Below, one piece after another: positions 8,621 through 18,639 of a DNA stretch of 64,000 nt (within the stretch, counting starts at the first letter, position 1; every line of letters begins with the position of its first letter). The notes under the pieces are model-generated. The model did not search any database and was not told the DNA's origin. It saw only the letters and a list, made by a program, of their open reading frames with translations. Location of the stretch: NCBI RefSeq assembly GCF_006716115.1, contig NZ_VFOO01000001.1, positions 1,550,001 through 1,614,000 of the forward strand, given 5' to 3'. The DNA is from Subtercola boreus (GTDB lineage Bacteria > Actinomycetota > Actinomycetes > Actinomycetales > Microbacteriaceae). A program made the position numbers and the translations under genes.

Positions 8621-9283
8621 TCAGGTGATCGACGGGAGAGCGAGCGCCCGTGAGTAGAGAGCCGCGTCGAGCCGGGTCTCCTCCGACACCACGAGGTAGT
8701 TGGCGTTGATCCGCTCCGCGAAGTCCCCCGCAAACGGAAGCTGCAGGATGTTCGTCAGCCCGGTCTTCCACGCCGAGACGAGCGCCGGCAGCGCCCGCCG
8801 CTCGGGACTCTCCTCCAGCGGCGTCCGGTGCCCTTGGATCGTGCGCTCGAACAGCCCGTGGTTCCAGCGGTCGAATGCCTCCTCGTCGATGCCCTCGCTC
8901 CAGAACCGGGACGGCCCGATGAGGTAGGCCGCGCCCAGGTCCGCGTCAGGAGTCGCGTCGAGCACTTCGCGCTGCCGGGCATCCATCGGCCGAACACGGC
9001 GATCCCGCACATCGAACCGCTCCCAGCTGCGCTCCCACTCGTCGCGCCAGAGGTAGTCGGCCTTCGCGAAGCCGACATCCGGCGGCAGGCGCGATGAGCC
9101 GATGACTCTGCCGGCGCCTGTACCAACCTCACCCAGCCCCACCACCGCGGGAACACCGTTCGCACCCAGCCCCCAGGCCGCCCGCACGAACAGGAGCCTC
9201 ACCAGCAGGGCATCGTTCTCGTCGATCGAGATGACCATGTCACGCGGCCACGGATTGCCGGGCATCGGTTCACTCGAACGCAC
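8621..9283 (-). CDS. Hypothetical protein, 220 residues
   Basis: The start is taken as the GTG at 9283, which follows AAAGAAG at usable spacing; a longer frame upstream is rich in Cys and unlike its neighbours. The protein has an N-terminal block (DMVISIDENDALLVRLLFVRAAWGL), a central charged region (WRDEWERSWERFDV) and a C-terminal helical part. No catalytic motif or known family was recognised, and there are no transmembrane segments. It is a single gene upstream of the GNAT-peptidase pair in the same direction, separated by about 75 bp. Confidence 0.65.
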   Translation of the reverse strand: MRSSEPMPGNPWPRDMVISIDENDALLVRLLFVRAAWGLGANGVPAVVGLGEVGTGAGRVIGSSRLPPDVGFAKADYLWRDEWERSWERFDVRDRRVRPMDARQREVLDATPDADLGAAYLIGPSRFWSEGIDEEAFDRWNHGLFERTIQGHRTPLEESPERRALPALVSAWKTGLTNILQLPFAGDFAERINANYLVVSEETRLDAALYSRALALPSIT

Positions 9284-9510
9284 AGGGTCTTCTTTCTCTT
9301 GCTGCCAGACTGGCCCCGTGCCCCCATCCTCGCAACCACACAGTGCCCTCTGACCAAACGACCAACTCAACTCCAGCGAAGTTGTTGCGGTGCACTTGAC
9401 GTGGCCCACTCAGTTTGCTGTCGACGTGATTATGAGATTATATCATTAATACCCTAGGGTGTCGGTCACGGTAGCGCTGGTGCTGTCGAGGGCTCATCGC
9501 GTGCCCGGAG

Positions 9511-10287
9511 ATGGGGCCGCACAGCATGCCGAGTTTCACTGCAGTTCGGCGACGGGCGGCAGCGCTGGTGGCCGTGGCCACGCTCGTCATGCTCTGGATG
9601 ATCGGCTCGCCCACTTCGTCAGCGCTGGCCGTGACGGCGACGGCTTCCGCGTCTGAGTCCGCACCGACACCCTGCCCCGCGACATCCAGTGCCGCACACT
9701 GCGACGCCGACACCGACCGCATCGCCGACCAGCTCGAACGCCAGCTCTGCGGCACCGCCACCTGCGCGACGGGCGCCGAGGACTCCGACGGCGACGGCAT
9801 CCCCGACTGGGTCGAAGTGACCGCCTGCGGAACCATCACCTGCGCCGACCCCACCGCCGATGCGGATGGCAACGGAATCCCCGACTACATCTCCGAGGTC
9901 ATCTGCGGGTCGAAGACCTGCACCGACGGCCTCGAAACGCTGAATCCACACGGCGTTCCCCAGTGGATCTCCGTGCTCATCTGCGGCGACACCACCTGCG
10001 CGACGGGCACCGAAGACCTGAACGGCGACGGGATTCCGGATGCCCAGCAGCTGCTGAAGCGTTACCTCGACCTGAAGGCGGCCCGCGAGGCGGCGGAAGC
10101 GGCGCGGCTCCGCGCTCTGGCGCACACCGGGCTGACGGTGGTGCTCCCGATCGGCGCCGGGCTGGGCGTCGCGGCGGGCGGGATGGCGCTGCTGCTTGCG
10201 TGGCGGCGGCGGCGCCTGGCCGACCAGGGCGACCAGAGCGACCACGCAGACGAACTCACCCGACCGTTCACCGAAGCCGGGGAGTAG
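9511..10287 (+). CDS. Secreted calcium-repeat protein with LAHTG-type cell-wall sorting signal
   Basis: A 258-residue protein, with a second possible start at 9526. Residues about 10-45 form a signal peptide. Three thrombospondin type 3-like Ca-binding repeats (DSDGDGIPDW, DADGNGIPDY, DLNGDGIPDA) alternate with ICG/TTCATG cysteine blocks. The C-terminus has LAHTG, a hydrophobic helix and a basic RRRR tail, the layout of sortase substrates; LAxTG is the motif associated with class E sortases in actinomycetes. It lies 5 bp before the RHS gene, so it may be a wall-anchored partner of that protein. The AT-rich stretch at about 9425-9455 is the likely promoter region. Confidence 0.8.
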   Translation: MGPHSMPSFTAVRRRAAALVAVATLVMLWMIGSPTSSALAVTATASASESAPTPCPATSSAAHCDADTDRIADQLERQLCGTATCATGAEDSDGDGIPDWVEVTACGTITCADPTADADGNGIPDYISEVICGSKTCTDGLETLNPHGVPQWISVLICGDTTCATGTEDLNGDGIPDAQQLLKRYLDLKAAREAAEAARLRALAHTGLTVVLPIGAGLGVAAGGMALLLAWRRRRLADQGDQSDHADELTRPFTEAGE

Positions 10288-10292
10288 CCACG

Positions 10293-13200
10293 ATGGCACC
10301 GACACCGAATGTCTCCACGAACCGCCGACGCAGCATCCACAGCCGCGTGCGCACAACCGGCCTCGGCCTGCTGACCGTGCTCGCCCTCGTGCTGACGGGC
10401 GCGCTCACGCCGGCCGAGGCATCTGCTTCCGAACGCGCTCGGACTCTCGCCACAGCGACCCTCGCCGAGGTGATCGCGGCGGCTGCGGGCACCAACACCG
10501 ATCCGGGCCAGCCCGACTCCGCGCCGGCCGACGAGGAGGTCGCATCGGCGACACTGCGCGCGGGCGACGGCACCACCGTCACGGCCGACGCGGTCGACAC
10601 CGCCGTCACGTTCGGTGGAAAGAAGTCCGACGCTGAGCTGTCGGTCACCGTCTCACGGATGCCCGGCGGCACGGCCGCGAGCGCAGCCTCCGAGACGGCG
10701 GGAGTGGTCGCGTCGGCACCCGTGCGAGTCACCGCACACGACGACGCCGGCGCCGAGGTCACGTCGATCGAAGCCGAGGTGACGAAGGAGCCCACCTCGG
10801 CATCCGCCCACCCGCAGGGGCGGGTCGTGACCAGGCGCGACGTGAGCGGCCCTGCCCTCTCCGACCCACCGACCGCAGCCGCCACCGCGCCGATCGCACC
10901 CGCCAGCGCCTCGGAACTAGTGAGTGCCTCCGCGCCGGTGGGTGCGGCCGAGCCGAGCCGGCGGTCGAACGATCCTGACGCGAGGTCGAAGTCGCTCGAT
11001 GCGGGTACACCAGCCACCATCGCCCCCGGCACCAACCCTGCCGACACCGACGCCGCCGGCCCGCAGGGCGTCACGCACGTGAGCCCCGGCGTCACCATCG
11101 CGATGGGCGTCGACCCTGACGCCGCAGCGAAACTCGACCCCGCCTCGCTGCAGATCTTCACCCGCGAGAACGCCGGCGACCCGTGGATCCCCCTCGCCTC
11201 CCACTATGACGCTGCCACCCAGACCGTCATCGGCGAATCCGGACACCTCTCCCAGTTCGTCGTCATCGGCAAGCCGTACATCGCTCCCGTTGGCCCGGTC
11301 ATCGTGCTCGACCCCGACGACGGAGTCGCGCACACCAGCAGCCCGGCGAAGGTCGACTCCGAGCTGCCGTACAACATCGCACTGGCGAACGGGGTGAAGA
11401 CGCTGCTGCAGAACGCCTGCCTCGCGACCGTGAAGCTGACCCGCGAAGACCCCGGCACTCCCGTCGTCGACGCCCAGACACGTGCAGATTTCGCCGCGGC
11501 CCAGAACCCCGCCCTGACGGCGACCCTCGCATTCGACGCGCCCGTCGGGCACGCCTGGGGCGTCACGCCGACCTCCGGCGGCTCCAAGGTCTTCAGCAAC
11601 GGCCTCGCCGACTCCGACGCGGTCGGCGACTACCTCAACAACACCCTGCCGATGTACACGACCCGCCCGTCGGCGAGCTGGGCACCCATCCCGGCCCAGA
11701 ACATCCCGCAGAAGGAGTTCGACCCGAACCCCGGCACGTACATCCACCTCGAGGCCCTGAACCTCGACAACAACTACGACTGGCCCATTGTCGACCAGCA
11801 CATGGATGAGGTCGCCGCCGGCGTCGCCGACGCATTCCGCCAGTATCTGGTCTCGAAGGGATACAACTGCCTCTCCCCCGCCGCAGCCGGATTCCCGAGC
11901 CCGCCGACTGCCGCCGAGAGGGCCGCCTGGTCGGATCTCGGCAAGCAGAACTACCAGCTGTACGGCTCAGAGCCCGTTTCCTTCTCGACCGGCAACCTTC
12001 TCGAAGAGGAGCCGCTCTTCACGCTGCCCGGCAACGGCGGCGAAAGCCTCGACCTCGGCTTGACCTACAACTCCCAGGATGGCCGGCTCACCCGCAGCGG
12101 AGCCGGCTGGTCCCTCGGCGTCGGCGCCCACGCACAGGTCTTCAACGATGCATCCGTCATGATCGTGCGGGGCGACGGCGCCTCGTACACGTTCACTCCG
12201 AACAAGGCCGGCGGCTACGACGGCGACCCCTCGAAGCACCAGACCCTCACGAACACCGCGGGCCGCCTCACGCTCACGAGCGCTGACGGCCAGACGTGGA
12301 TCTTCGACGCCACCGACCCCGAGGGCATCGGCGAACTCTCCTCGTACCGCGACCTCGCGGGCAACGGCTACGACGTGGCCCACGGCACCCCGAGCCCGAC
12401 GGCGCAGTTCCTGCCCATCACAACGATCATCGACACCAGTGGGCAGATCATCCGTGCCGCCAGCGACGCCGAGGGCCGCATCACCTCGCTCACCGCTCCG
12501 GATGCCCGTTCCTGGGGTTTTGCGTACGACGCCGCCGGCAACCTCACCGGCATCACGTACCCCGGCAGCGGGGGGCCCGGCACATCGCCCCGCACCTTCA
12601 CTTACGACGCCGCCCACCGTCTCCTCACCGCGACGGATCCACTCGGCGTCACCTACCTGCGCAACACCTACGACGCCGAGGGGCGCGTCGTGAAGCAGCT
12701 CGACGCGCAGAACAACACCCGCACCTTCGCCTACGCCGCCACTCCCGGCGGAGGCACGACCACCTACACCGACAACGAGGGCCGTGCGAGCGTCTTCGCT
12801 TTCGACGCCGCGCACCGTGTCACCTCCGTCACCGACGCCGAGGGCGGCACAAAACGGTACGCCTACGACGCCGCCAACAACGTCACCGCCTACACCGACG
12901 AGGCCGGCAACCGGTACGCGTACACCTACGACGCGAGCGGAAACGTCACGAAGATCGTGGCTCCGGATGCCGCCACCACCCAGTACACATACACCCCGAC
13001 CGATCGCGTAGCGAGTGTCACCGACCAGGGCGGCGCGGGCGGATCGGCGCGAACCACGACCTACGACGTCGACCCGCGCGGCGAGGTGACGGGCATCCAT
13101 CTCCCCGACGGATTCACCGTCTCGAACACATACGACGCCGCGGGCAACCTCCTCTCCACCACAGCCCCCGGCGGCCAGAAGACGCAGTACGCCTACGACG

Positions 13201-16200
13201 GGCACGGGCACCTGACGAGGGTGACGGATCCGAACATCCACTCGACCAGCTACGCCTATAACGGCACCGGCCAGGTCGCGAGTTCGACCGACCCGCTCGG
13301 GGCGACCACCTCATATCGCTACGACGGCGCCGGCAACCTTGCCGCAGTGACCGACCCGGTCGGCGGCGTCACCGCCTACACCTACGACGGCAACGGTCAC
13401 GTGTTCACGTCGACCGATCCGGCGGGCGCGGTCACCTCGTACAGCTGGGACGCGCTGTTCCGCCTGGCGACCGTCACCGCTCCCGGCGGCGGAACGACGA
13501 CCTACTCATACAACCGCGAAGACGCCCTCGTCGGCACCACAAACCCCGTCGGCGCGAAGACCGCCTTCACCCTCGACCGCCTGGATCGCGCAACCGCCGT
13601 GACCGACCCGAACGGCGGCATGTGGAAGCGCGCGTACGACCCGCTCGGCCAGGTCACGCAGGCGACGGACCCTCGCGGCGCCGCGACGACGCAGACCTTC
13701 GACGGCCTGGGCCGCGTCACCGCCAGCACCGACCCGCTCGGCAATACGTCCCGCACCTCCTACGACCCCCTCGGCCGTGTCACCGCGCGCACCGACCCCG
13801 CGGGCAACACGACCTCCTACGCCTACGACCTGCTCGGCCGCAGCACGGCGATCACGAACCCGGCCGGCGACCGAACCACCTTCCGTTACGACGCTGCCGG
13901 CAACGTCTCCTCCACGACCGACCCCGCCGGGCGCACGACCAGGTTCTCGTACGACGCGGCCGGAAACATCCGCACCGCGACCGACCCCACCGGTGCGACC
14001 GTCACCTACGCCTACGACGCCGCCGACCACCTCACCTCGGCGACCGACGCTCTCGGACGCACCTCGACCGCCCGCTACGACCCCCGCGGACTCGTCACCG
14101 CCGCCACGAACCCCCTCGGCGCCGCCACCTCCTACAGTTACGACGCGGATGCCCGATCGGTGGCCGTGACGGATCCGAACGGCCACACCCAGACCCGCGC
14201 CTACACTCCCGCCGGCACCGTCGCTTCCGCCGCGGACGCCCTCGGCAACACCACCCGCTACGGCTACGACGCGGCCGGACGCCAGACCACCCTGACCGAC
14301 CCGCTCGGCGTCGTCACCCACTACGGCTACGACCCCGCAGGCCAGCTGACGAGCGTCGTCGAGAACGCGACATCCGACCCCGTCTCGACCGCCACTGCGA
14401 ACGTCACCTCCCGCTACCGCTACGACGCCGTCGGCAACCTCGCCTCGTCGTCGGACCCGAACGGCCACGCCACCACCTTCACCTATGACCCGAACAGCCG
14501 CCCCCTCACCGAGACGAACGCGGCCGGCAACACCTGGCGCTACGCCTACGACAACCTGGGCGAGCTCACCTCGGCGACGGATGCCGCGGGCCGCACCACG
14601 CTCAACACCTACGACTCGCTCGGCAACCTGCAGAAGACCTCGTACGCCGACGGATCTTCAACCTCGTTCGCGTACGACAAGGCCAACCAACCGATCGCGA
14701 TGACCGACGCCCTGGGCGTCACCGGCTGGACGTACGACCCCGCCGGCCGCGTGTTGTCGCAGATCGACGCGTCCGGAGCGCGAGTCGGGTACACCTATGA
14801 CGCATCGGGCGGGCTCACCGACCTGACGCTCCCCACCGGCGACCACATCGGCTACACCTACGACAAGGCAGGTCGCCCGCTCGCGCAGAGTTCACCGTGG
14901 GGATCACTCTCTTACGGCTGGGATGCGGCGGGCAACCTCGCCTCGGAATCCCGCAGCACCGGCCTCACCACGACCTGCGCCTACGACGCCGCGAACCGGG
15001 TGACGGGCATCCGGAACCAACTGCCCGCACCCGGGCCACCCTCGCCGCCCGCGCCTGCACCGGCCCCAGCGCCCGCGCCCGCATCGCCCGGCAGCGGTGG
15101 CCCCACCGGCCTCGACCCCTCGGACTACCTCAGCCACCACACCACCCCCACACCCCCGAACCCGGTCGCCGACGGCGGCACCCTCTCGTTCGCCTACGCC
15201 TACGACGCGAACAGGGACGTCACCTCCGCCACCCGCACCCTCGCGGCCGGACTCTCCACCACCGCAACCCCCGCCCAGCAGCAGTCCGTCACAAAGCAGG
15301 ACAGCTACGACCCCCTCGGCCGCCTCACCGGCTCGACCTCCACCGACGGCGCCACGGCCCGGTACGGCTACGACGCCGCCGGAAACCGCACCTCCGCGGC
15401 ATCCACACCCCCGGCCATCCCAGCCTCCGGCACCGGCGTGCCCGCCCCCGCCCTCTCGCAGACCGCCACCTTCAACGCCCTGAACCAGCTCACCGCCACC
15501 ACCGGCTCCACCCCCTCGAGCTACACCTACGACGCGAACGGCCAGCGCACCGCCTCCACCACCTCCGGCGTCACCACCGCCTACACCTGGTCAGACGCTG
15601 GCCGCATGACCGGCACCACCCGTGACGGACGCCAGACCTCCTACGCCTACGACGGCCTCGGCCGCCAGCAGTCCGCCACCGACAACACTCCCCTCGGCAC
15701 CCAGACCACCACCTCCGTCTGGTCGGGCACCTCGATCGTGCAGCAGACCAACCCCGCCTCAGGCACCACCTCGCAGGTTCTGGATGCCCGTGGCAGCATC
15801 GCCGTGCAAGCCTCCACCCTGCAGACCGCCGACACCGGCACCCGCTGGAACCTCCTCGACCGCCTCGGCTCGGTCGCCGCCCAGGCCGTCGGCGGATCCG
15901 TCACCCAGCTCGCCGCCTACGACGACTTCGGTACGGCCTCCTTCGAGACCTCAGGTTGGAACGCAGTCGCAGGGTTCGGCGGCCAGCCCGCCGACCCCAC
16001 CTCGGGTCTCTCCTCATACTTCTCACGCCAGTACGACCCCTCAACCGGCAGCTGGCTCTCTCCCGATGCCGCCCGCGGCCTCCTCACCGACCCCCAATCG
16101 CTCCACCGCTACGCCTTCGTCACCAACAACCCCGCCACCATGGCCGACCAACTCGGCTTCCGTCCCTACAACCCCACCGGCATCGTCTCGGTCACCGGCG

Positions 16201-17042
16201 TGCAGCAGAGCGGCGCCGGCAACTACTCGTCCAGCGGCTACCCGTCCTACGCGCCAGCTCGCAACGAGGCAGTCCTGAACACGGGCAACCGCGTCACCGT
16301 CAGTTCGGCCGTTGCATCCGCCCTCTCGAGGTCGCTCTACGGAAGCGGCACGAAGGATGCTGCTGGTTGCGGTTTCACCTACAACCCCTGCGCCTCGACG
16401 GTCTACCTGCAGAACCGCCACACCAACGACCCGAAGGCGCAGCCCGCAGCCTCGCCGAAGGCATACCAATGGAAGGCCGTGGTCAGTTCTGACCCCGTCC
16501 AGTGGGCCATCAACGATGCCATCGCCCAGCAACTCGCGGCTAAAAATTTGGCTAACCAGCCGGACTGGGTCAAGTCGCTGTTCGGAGCGAATCAGTCGTT
16601 CGCCAACGCCATGAGGTCCGGGCTCTCTCTTATTCTCGCTGGCTATGCCTCAGCCGCCACCTTTGGCTCTTCCGCCACAAGTGGAGTCTTCTCTGCCTCG
16701 CCGAGGTTCACGACTTCGTCAGTTGGAGTGACGACTGACGCCCTGGGCTCAGTCCCGAGTGCGATTGTGCTAGGACGGTTTCCCGCATACGTCGAGGCCG
16801 CTGGCTCAACTGGAGCCAAGGCGTTCAACCTCGGAGACGCTTGGGAGGGAATGAGCGCTAACGAGATCGCGCTCCGAAATTATTCATTTCTGGATAAGGC
16901 TGTTGCCTCAGGAGACCGCATATACCTGGCTTCAAACCCGGGCGCGGAAGGCTTCGAGGGCAGTTATTTCGCCGATGAGATCAGCTACCTCGAAAGGCTC
17001 GGTTATCGTGTCAGTGCTGACCGAACTGAGATGGTGCACTAA
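10293..17042 (+). CDS. Secreted RHS/YD-repeat polymorphic toxin
   Basis: 2249 residues from the ATG at 10293; an upstream open frame overlaps the previous gene and is not used. An N-terminal signal/TM segment (about 18-45) is followed by an Ala/Thr-rich region. About 560-640 is the RHS-associated front domain (STGNLLEEEPLFTLPG, LTYNSQDGR). About 740-1850 contains dozens of YD repeats (YDAAGNL type), interrupted by a Pro/Ala linker at about 1580-1605. About 1850-1960 is the RHS core (LLDRLGSVAAQ ... YFSRQYDPSTGSWLSPD ... HRYAFVTNNPATMADQLG). The last ~290 residues are variable, with falling GC, and end in a compact domain (ALRNYSFLDKAVASGDRIYL, SYFADEISYLERLGYRV). In this family the shell encloses a C-terminal toxin. 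The toxin class was not recognised. Confidence 0.88.
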   Translation: MAPTPNVSTNRRRSIHSRVRTTGLGLLTVLALVLTGALTPAEASASERARTLATATLAEVIAAAAGTNTDPGQPDSAPADEEVASATLRAGDGTTVTADAVDTAVTFGGKKSDAELSVTVSRMPGGTAASAASETAGVVASAPVRVTAHDDAGAEVTSIEAEVTKEPTSASAHPQGRVVTRRDVSGPALSDPPTAAATAPIAPASASELVSASAPVGAAEPSRRSNDPDARSKSLDAGTPATIAPGTNPADTDAAGPQGVTHVSPGVTIAMGVDPDAAAKLDPASLQIFTRENAGDPWIPLASHYDAATQTVIGESGHLSQFVVIGKPYIAPVGPVIVLDPDDGVAHTSSPAKVDSELPYNIALANGVKTLLQNACLATVKLTREDPGTPVVDAQTRADFAAAQNPALTATLAFDAPVGHAWGVTPTSGGSKVFSNGLADSDAVGDYLNNTLPMYTTRPSASWAPIPAQNIPQKEFDPNPGTYIHLEALNLDNNYDWPIVDQHMDEVAAGVADAFRQYLVSKGYNCLSPAAAGFPSPPTAAERAAWSDLGKQNYQLYGSEPVSFSTGNLLEEEPLFTLPGNGGESLDLGLTYNSQDGRLTRSGAGWSLGVGAHAQVFNDASVMIVRGDGASYTFTPNKAGGYDGDPSKHQTLTNTAGRLTLTSADGQTWIFDATDPEGIGELSSYRDLAGNGYDVAHGTPSPTAQFLPITTIIDTSGQIIRAASDAEGRITSLTAPDARSWGFAYDAAGNLTGITYPGSGGPGTSPRTFTYDAAHRLLTATDPLGVTYLRNTYDAEGRVVKQLDAQNNTRTFAYAATPGGGTTTYTDNEGRASVFAFDAAHRVTSVTDAEGGTKRYAYDAANNVTAYTDEAGNRYAYTYDASGNVTKIVAPDAATTQYTYTPTDRVASVTDQGGAGGSARTTTYDVDPRGEVTGIHLPDGFTVSNTYDAAGNLLSTTAPGGQKTQYAYDGHGHLTRVTDPNIHSTSYAYNGTGQVASSTDPLGATTSYRYDGAGNLAAVTDPVGGVTAYTYDGNGHVFTSTDPAGAVTSYSWDALFRLATVTAPGGGTTTYSYNREDALVGTTNPVGAKTAFTLDRLDRATAVTDPNGGMWKRAYDPLGQVTQATDPRGAATTQTFDGLGRVTASTDPLGNTSRTSYDPLGRVTARTDPAGNTTSYAYDLLGRSTAITNPAGDRTTFRYDAAGNVSSTTDPAGRTTRFSYDAAGNIRTATDPTGATVTYAYDAADHLTSATDALGRTSTARYDPRGLVTAATNPLGAATSYSYDADARSVAVTDPNGHTQTRAYTPAGTVASAADALGNTTRYGYDAAGRQTTLTDPLGVVTHYGYDPAGQLTSVVENATSDPVSTATANVTSRYRYDAVGNLASSSDPNGHATTFTYDPNSRPLTETNAAGNTWRYAYDNLGELTSATDAAGRTTLNTYDSLGNLQKTSYADGSSTSFAYDKANQPIAMTDALGVTGWTYDPAGRVLSQIDASGARVGYTYDASGGLTDLTLPTGDHIGYTYDKAGRPLAQSSPWGSLSYGWDAAGNLASESRSTGLTTTCAYDAANRVTGIRNQLPAPGPPSPPAPAPAPAPAPASPGSGGPTGLDPSDYLSHHTTPTPPNPVADGGTLSFAYAYDANRDVTSATRTLAAGLSTTATPAQQQSVTKQDSYDPLGRLTGSTSTDGATARYGYDAAGNRTSAASTPPAIPASGTGVPAPALSQTATFNALNQLTATTGSTPSSYTYDANGQRTASTTSGVTTAYTWSDAGRMTGTTRDGRQTSYAYDGLGRQQSATDNTPLGTQTTTSVWSGTSIVQQTNPASGTTSQVLDARGSIAVQASTLQTADTGTRWNLLDRLGSVAAQAVGGSVTQLAAYDDFGTASFETSGWNAVAGFGGQPADPTSGLSSYFSRQYDPSTGSWLSPDAARGLLTDPQSLHRYAFVTNNPATMADQLGFRPYNPTGIVSVTGVQQSGAGNYSSSGYPSYAPARNEAVLNTGNRVTVSSAVASALSRSLYGSGTKDAAGCGFTYNPCASTVYLQNRHTNDPKAQPAASPKAYQWKAVVSSDPVQWAINDAIAQQLAAKNLANQPDWVKSLFGANQSFANAMRSGLSLILAGYASAATFGSSATSGVFSASPRFTTSSVGVTTDALGSVPSAIVLGRFPAYVEAAGSTGAKAFNLGDAWEGMSANEIALRNYSFLDKAVASGDRIYLASNPGAEGFEGSYFADEISYLERLGYRVSADRTEMVH

Positions 17043-17423
17043 ATGGAAGACAAAGCTCCGGCTGCGCTGCACCAATTCGAAACGTGGATCAAGGAAGCGG
17101 GCGGCGCGCTCAACCTCGTCGCGAGTGACGGAGGTCATTCCCTCTACGTCGGATCACTTGGAGGGGCCAACATTGAGCTTCAGCGTGAATACAACCGCTG
17201 GTTGCTCACTATGGCGATCGGTGATTGTGTGCAGCGTCCGATTCGATATTGGGAGCAGGCCTCAGTCGGCGACATAACCCTTCCTTCCCCTACGCCCATC
17301 GAACACGACGTCGCGTTCCTGACCTCAAGTATCGGGCAACTCATTCGCGACCAACCGAAGCTGAAGCCAGCGCTCGACGCCTTGGGCGACCTCTATCGCG
17401 CAAGAGTGCTCGGACGTGGCTAG
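17043..17423 (+). CDS. Candidate immunity protein for the RHS toxin
   Basis: A 126-residue soluble protein whose ATG directly follows the RHS stop codon with no spacer. Position, small size, lack of a signal peptide and lower GC than the RHS shell are the hallmarks of cognate immunity genes in polymorphic toxin loci. No immunity family was recognised; the N-terminal half looks beta-rich (SHSLYVGSLGG-like turn, YNRWLLTMAIG) and the C-terminal half helical. Assignment as immunity protein is by context. Confidence 0.6.
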   Translation: MEDKAPAALHQFETWIKEAGGALNLVASDGGHSLYVGSLGGANIELQREYNRWLLTMAIGDCVQRPIRYWEQASVGDITLPSPTPIEHDVAFLTSSIGQLIRDQPKLKPALDALGDLYRARVLGRG

Positions 17424-17495
17424 TGCGGGCCTTCGTTGATCGGGCGATGCTTCGGACCCCAGCTTCACGACCCCACCTAGCAACCGAGTGAGCAA

Positions 17496-18142
17496 TTGAA
17501 CCTCGCACGATTGGAACAGATACTCCAAAGGGAGTTTCGCCCCGAAACCTACAGCCTTCAGGGTGGACTACCCAGCGAGATGATGTGCATCGAGGACGTT
17601 ACTCGAGTTGGGCCGTCTATTACTCCGAGCGGGGAAGGCGGACCGGAGAAGTGACCTTCCGGACTGAATATGAGGCATGCGAATACATGTTGGATTTCAT
17701 GAGAGAACGTCCCTACTTTCGTAGACTGTTCACTCGAGCTTTCATGGATCTTTCCGGCGCTCCGGACGCGATCTGCGCTGCGGTCGCCTTCCTCGAAGGT
17801 CGCGGTCTGTCATGGCGCAAAGCCACTTTCTTGACAACGACCGACCAACAGGGCATTCTCGGCGGCCAGTCAGACCTAGTCGTTGTCATCACCGCCGATC
17901 GCGGGCAATGGTCGTTGCTGGTAGGTGACACCGAAGTCCAGTTCGACATGGATGTGTGGCATTCCGTTCTCGATGACACGCATATGGAACCGAATGGGCG
18001 GCCACTGGGCGAGCAGGTTGCGTATCTTCGCGCCAACTTCCCGAAGATCGAGACAAGCCTCTTCGGCTCTCGAACAACAGGCTTACTGCGGACGGCTCGA
18101 CTGGAGCGTGCCCGACTCGTCTTCGGGCCGGAGTTCCTTTAA
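17496..18142 (+). pseudogene. Second immunity-like gene with an apparent 1-nt frameshift
   Basis: Reading from the TTG at 17496 gives an N-terminus that includes LEQILQREFRPETYSLQGG. It runs to about 17594, where the frame moves by one base and continues as GRYSSWAVYYSERGRRTGE to the stop at 18142. Together they reconstitute the start of a family of small proteins commonly found after RHS/CDI toxins, recognisable by 'YSL.GGLP ... W.VYYSERG..TGE..F.. E.EAC.Y'. A single missing base near 17594 would explain the break; a sequencing error or a real mutation is equally possible. The C-terminal ~120 residues are an additional domain not recognised. If unbroken, the second frame alone could begin at the GTG 17585. 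Confidence 0.55.
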
Positions 18143-18188
18143 CCGACCGGCCCACCAGCTTGACCAGCGGAGCAACCCTCCGCGCGAT

Positions 18189-18599
18189 TCACCGGCCGCT
18201 GAAGTACTCCGCCACCAATTTCGCGGGCGCCTTCGCGGCCCACGCCTCCGTCACGATCTCGACCAGGCGTTCGCGCTCGATCTCACCGAGCCGGCTCTGC
18301 TGCACCAGCACGGCGTTGTATCCCGTGAAGTGCTCGATCGTGAAGAACGGCAGCGAAGCATCCTGAACCAGCGCACGCTTGCTTTCTTCATCCGCGACAG
18401 AGATGACCAGAAGGTCGGTGTACGGCTCGCCGCTTGCCAGATCGATGGCCGTCTTCCCCGGAGCCCGGTAAAGCAGAAAGCCCTTGCCCTTCGGCCCCCG
18501 CGGCACCTTGTACGTCGGCCGGTCGCCCCACGAGATTCCGAGCTCGACCTCGGGCAGACTCTCGCAGATCAGTGCAATGTCGGTGGGAGTCGCCTTCAC
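18189..18599 (-). CDS. MmcQ/YjbR family protein
   Basis: 136 residues from the GTG at 18599, which sits after GGAGGG. The sequence shows the small CyaY-like MmcQ/YjbR fold: an N-terminal SLPEVELGISWGDRPTYKV block, the GKGFLLYR/IDLASG strands and the C-terminal VTEAWAAKAPAKLVAEYF helix. The family is annotated as putative DNA-binding from structure, but its physiological role is not established. It follows the LLM oxidoreductase gene by about 40 bp in the same direction and may be co-transcribed. Confidence 0.85.
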   Translation of the reverse strand: MKATPTDIALICESLPEVELGISWGDRPTYKVPRGPKGKGFLLYRAPGKTAIDLASGEPYTDLLVISVADEESKRALVQDASLPFFTIEHFTGYNAVLVQQSRLGEIERERLVEIVTEAWAAKAPAKLVAEYFSGR

Positions 18600-18639
18600 C
18601 GCGCCCTCCGGCCCAGCGCCCGCTGCCAAAAACCCCGCC

